Source of the DNA: Cichorium intybus
Lineage: Eukaryota; Streptophyta; Magnoliopsida; Asterales; Asteraceae
Reading direction: 5' to 3'
DNA length: 64,000 bases
Assembly (NCBI GenBank): GCA_023525715.1
Contig: CM042015.1
Span: 82,460,750-82,524,749 of the forward strand
Numbering within the stretch: the first letter of the stretch is position 1; each line of letters opens with the position of its first letter. The position numbers and the translations under genes are program-made. The notes beneath the pieces were generated by a model. The model searched no databases. It was not told the DNA's origin and worked only from the letters and a program-made list of their open reading frames with translations. Positions 61,675 to 64,000 of this stretch are shown here, piece by piece.

Positions 61675-61990
61675 AGTGGTATCAGAGCCGCGGTTTCAGA
61701 TCTGTAGTGTTATAGATCTGTGGTTATTTGCGGTTTTAGGTCTACGTGATTTTAGATCTGGTTGTAGTTCTGGTTGATTGAAGTCGATAGTAGATCTAGG
61801 GTTTTACGGCTTCGCCGCGTCGCGCCTGTTGAAATACCGCGTCGCGCTTGTTGAAGGATCGCGACTGTTAGACCGCGTCTGTTCAATACCGCGTCGCGCC
61901 CTGTTGAAGTCCGCGCCGCGGCGACGACGAGCAGTAAGCAGTTTCAGATTTACTTGTTCATCAAAGACTACAAGGATCGGTTGATTGAAG

Positions 61991-64000
61991 ATGTCATCTC
62001 ACAAGTTCGATTTGGAGAAGTTCAATGGCTCGAATGATTTCACTTTGTGGAAGGTTAAGATGAAGGCTCTTCTGGTTCAACAAGGATGCGCAGTTGCAGT
62101 GGAAGGAGAATATGCAAAGGACACGACAGATGCTGTGAAGAAGGAGATCGAGGGGAAAGCACATAGTGCTATTCTTTTGAGCTTGACTGATGAGGTGTTG
62201 AGGGAAGTTGTTGATCAACCCACTGCTGCCGGTATTTGGAAGAAGCTCTGTGATACGTATCAGAACAGTTCTTTGACAAATAGGCTGTATCAGAAGCAAC
62301 GGTTGTACACTTTCTGAATGGCAGAAGGTACTCAAGTAAAAGACCATCTTGATTCTTTCAACCGGATTATTCTAGATCTTCAAGGAGTGGGAGTAAAGGT
62401 TGATGATGAGGATCAAGCCCTTATTTTGTTATGTTCACTGCCGAATTCACATGAGAATTTTGTTGATACTATGTTGTATGGAAGAACAACAATTACTGTG
62501 AATGATGTGAAGGATTCTCTGCTGTCCAAGGAACTCAAGCGTAGAGTTTCTGGGAATGAGGAGACATCCGGTTCAGGTCTGTTCGTAGGAAGAGGAAGGA
62601 CATCGGATAAGAAAGATGGTGGAAATCGGAGTAAGTCACGTTCGAAATCGAAAGTTTCTGCAAAAGTCAAGTGTTATAACTGCAAGGAGAAGGGTCACTT
62701 CAAGAGAAATTGTCCATTGCTGAAAGGGGGGAAGGGAGAAAATAGCAACAATGGCAGTGCGGCTATTGTTCAGGATGGTTCTGAAGAAGAAGACATAGGC
62801 GATGTGTTGACTGTTTGTACATCTAGTTCTGTTGATGCTTGGGTCTTGGATACTGGGGCATCTTATCATATGACTTTCCATCGTGACTGGTTCGAATCTT
62901 TTAGAGACTTGAAAGGAACGGTGAAGTTGGGTGATGATTGGGTTGCTCAGGTCAAAGGAAGCGGTACGGTACAGATTATGATGCACGATGGTATGGTCAG
63001 AAAGCTTGATTGCTGGTATGTTCCGGATCTTCGTAAGAACTTAATTTCTCTTACTACTTTAGCAAAGAATGGGTTGAAATACTCTGGTGAGGATGACTGG
63101 GTGAAGGTCACCAAGGGCTCTCTAGTAGTTATGAAAGGAAAGGTGCAGAAAAGTGGGGTTCCTGTCTTAGAAGGAAATTCGGTTAGGGGAACAGTGGCGG
63201 TTACTCAATCTTTAGAGAGTAGTAATGATAAGACAGAGTTGTGGCATAGAAGGTTGGGACATATGAGTGAGAAGGGTATGTCAATTCTGAGTAAACAGGG
63301 GTTGTTTGGTGGTGAGCTAACGGGAAAACTCAAGTTTTGTGAAGCTTGTGTCAAAGGCAAGCAACGCAGGGTGAAGTTTAGTTCGGGTAAACACACAAGC
63401 AAGGAAATCATGGAGTACATTCATTCAGATTTGTGGGGTCCCTCTCCGGTCGAGTCTCATAACGGTCATCGATACTTTGAGACTTTCATTGATGACTACT
63501 CAAGGAAGGTTTGGATTTATTTTCTGAAGACTAAAGACGAAGTGTTTGGGAAGTTCAAGGAGTGGAAGACGATGATTGAAAAACAGACCGGAAAATCTGT
63601 CAAGACACTCAGAACTGACAATGGGTTGGAGTTCTGCAATGCTCCGTTTGACAACTTCTGCAAGGCGGAAGGTATAGTGAGGCATCACACTATACGGCAC
63701 ACACCACAGCAGAACGGAGTGGCGGAACGGATGAACCAAACACTGTTAGCGTGTGCTAGAAGTATGCGCTTATATGCTGATTTATCGAAGAAATTCTGGG
63801 CGGAAGCGGTTAATACTGCTTGCTATCTGGTGAACAGATCACCATCAACTGCAATCGACTTTAAGACTCCTCAAGAGGTATGGTCTGGAAAATCCTCTGA
63901 TTATTCTGGTTTACGTATATTTGGTTGTCCGGCTTATGCTCATGTTAATGATGGTAAACTTGAGGCGAGGGCAATGAAGTGCATATTTCTAGGGTATGCA
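61991..64000 (+). CDS. Copia gag-pol polyprotein, 5' part, with one in-frame TGA
   Basis: The ATG at 61991 (MSSHKFDLEKFNGSNDF) opens a TNT1-like polyprotein. Gag has a UBN2-type region, then a CCHC zinc knuckle (CYNCKEKGHFKRNC at about 62670-62711). Protease follows with VLDTGASYHM, and the GAG-pre-integrase region with LWHRRLGHMS. The integrase core has H-S-D (SDLWGP), IDDYSRKVW, LRTDNGLEF and TPQQNGVAERMN, then the start of the region leading to reverse transcriptase. One TGA at 62315-62317 interrupts gag after about 108 residues; the same frame resumes at once and stays open to the window edge. Unless the stop is read through, this copy yields a truncated gag. LRTDNGLEF has Leu where Gly is common. 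No host function is implied. Confidence 0.9.

Larger units (their letters stand above)
61267..64000 (+). mobile_element. Ty1/copia (TNT1-like) retrotransposon, 5' part, runs off the window
   Basis: The 5' LTR at 61267-61674 (408 bp; TGTTA..TAACA) is followed by the primer binding site TGGTATCAGAGCCGCGG at 61677-61693. A GC-rich leader with repeated GCGTCGCGC phrases and then the gag-pol frame come next. The 3' half, including reverse transcriptase and the second LTR, lies beyond the window. The long intact frame suggests a recent insertion. Confidence 0.92.

Overview
The window reads as nuclear DNA of a flowering plant. It is AT-rich, its genes are split by GT-AG introns, and it is full of plant transposons. 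A TIR-NBS-LRR gene makes it a eudicot, because grasses lack that class. The tail of that gene and several repeat families look asterid and possibly Asteraceae to me, but that is recognition from memory, not a search result. No organellar or bacterial genes were seen.

Layout. 1-2.7 kb is repeat-rich and non-coding. A two-exon gene for a small single-pass membrane protein lies at 2.7-3.1 kb (+). 3.5-10.6 kb holds transposon remains: a degenerate LTR-like element, a Mutator-type hairpin MITE with a 9-bp target-site duplication (TSD), and a Harbinger derivative with a TTA TSD. A complete 13-exon NACK-type kinesin-7 gene (11.0-15.6 kb, +) faces a complete 14-exon SAC-domain phosphoinositide phosphatase gene (17.4-21.3 kb, -). 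A 7.3-kb retrotransposon without coding capacity (LARD type, minus orientation, 5-bp TSD) occupies 24.6-31.8 kb. A 1.5-kb Mutator-type element lies at 35.4-36.9 kb.

The most notable locus is 37.1-47.8 kb (+). It is a TIR-NBS-LRR immune receptor gene whose exons continue, all in phase 0, past the post-LRR domain into a C-terminal HMA-like domain. This is a candidate TNL with an integrated decoy. Its 5-kb first intron carries a Harbinger element with a strongly strand-biased G-rich minisatellite and a deleted hAT element that keeps a transposase C-terminus. A tRNA-derived SINE and a small hAT MITE follow the gene.

49.8-53.3 kb is a very long solo LTR. A complete 8-exon gene for a probably plastid SAM-dependent methyltransferase or spermidine-synthase-like protein lies at 55.2-57.1 kb (+). 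A decayed copia polymerase follows (58.2-59.6 kb, -). The right edge (61.3-64.0 kb, +) is the 5' part of a TNT1-like copia element: LTR, primer binding site, and a gag-pol frame open to the window edge apart from one in-frame TGA.

The host genes are functionally unrelated (cell division, endomembrane lipid signalling, immunity, methyl or aminopropyl transfer). I see no gene cluster. What organises the region is transposon accumulation, especially around and inside the immune receptor gene. All exon boundaries were placed by eye from splice signals, reading frame and family similarity.
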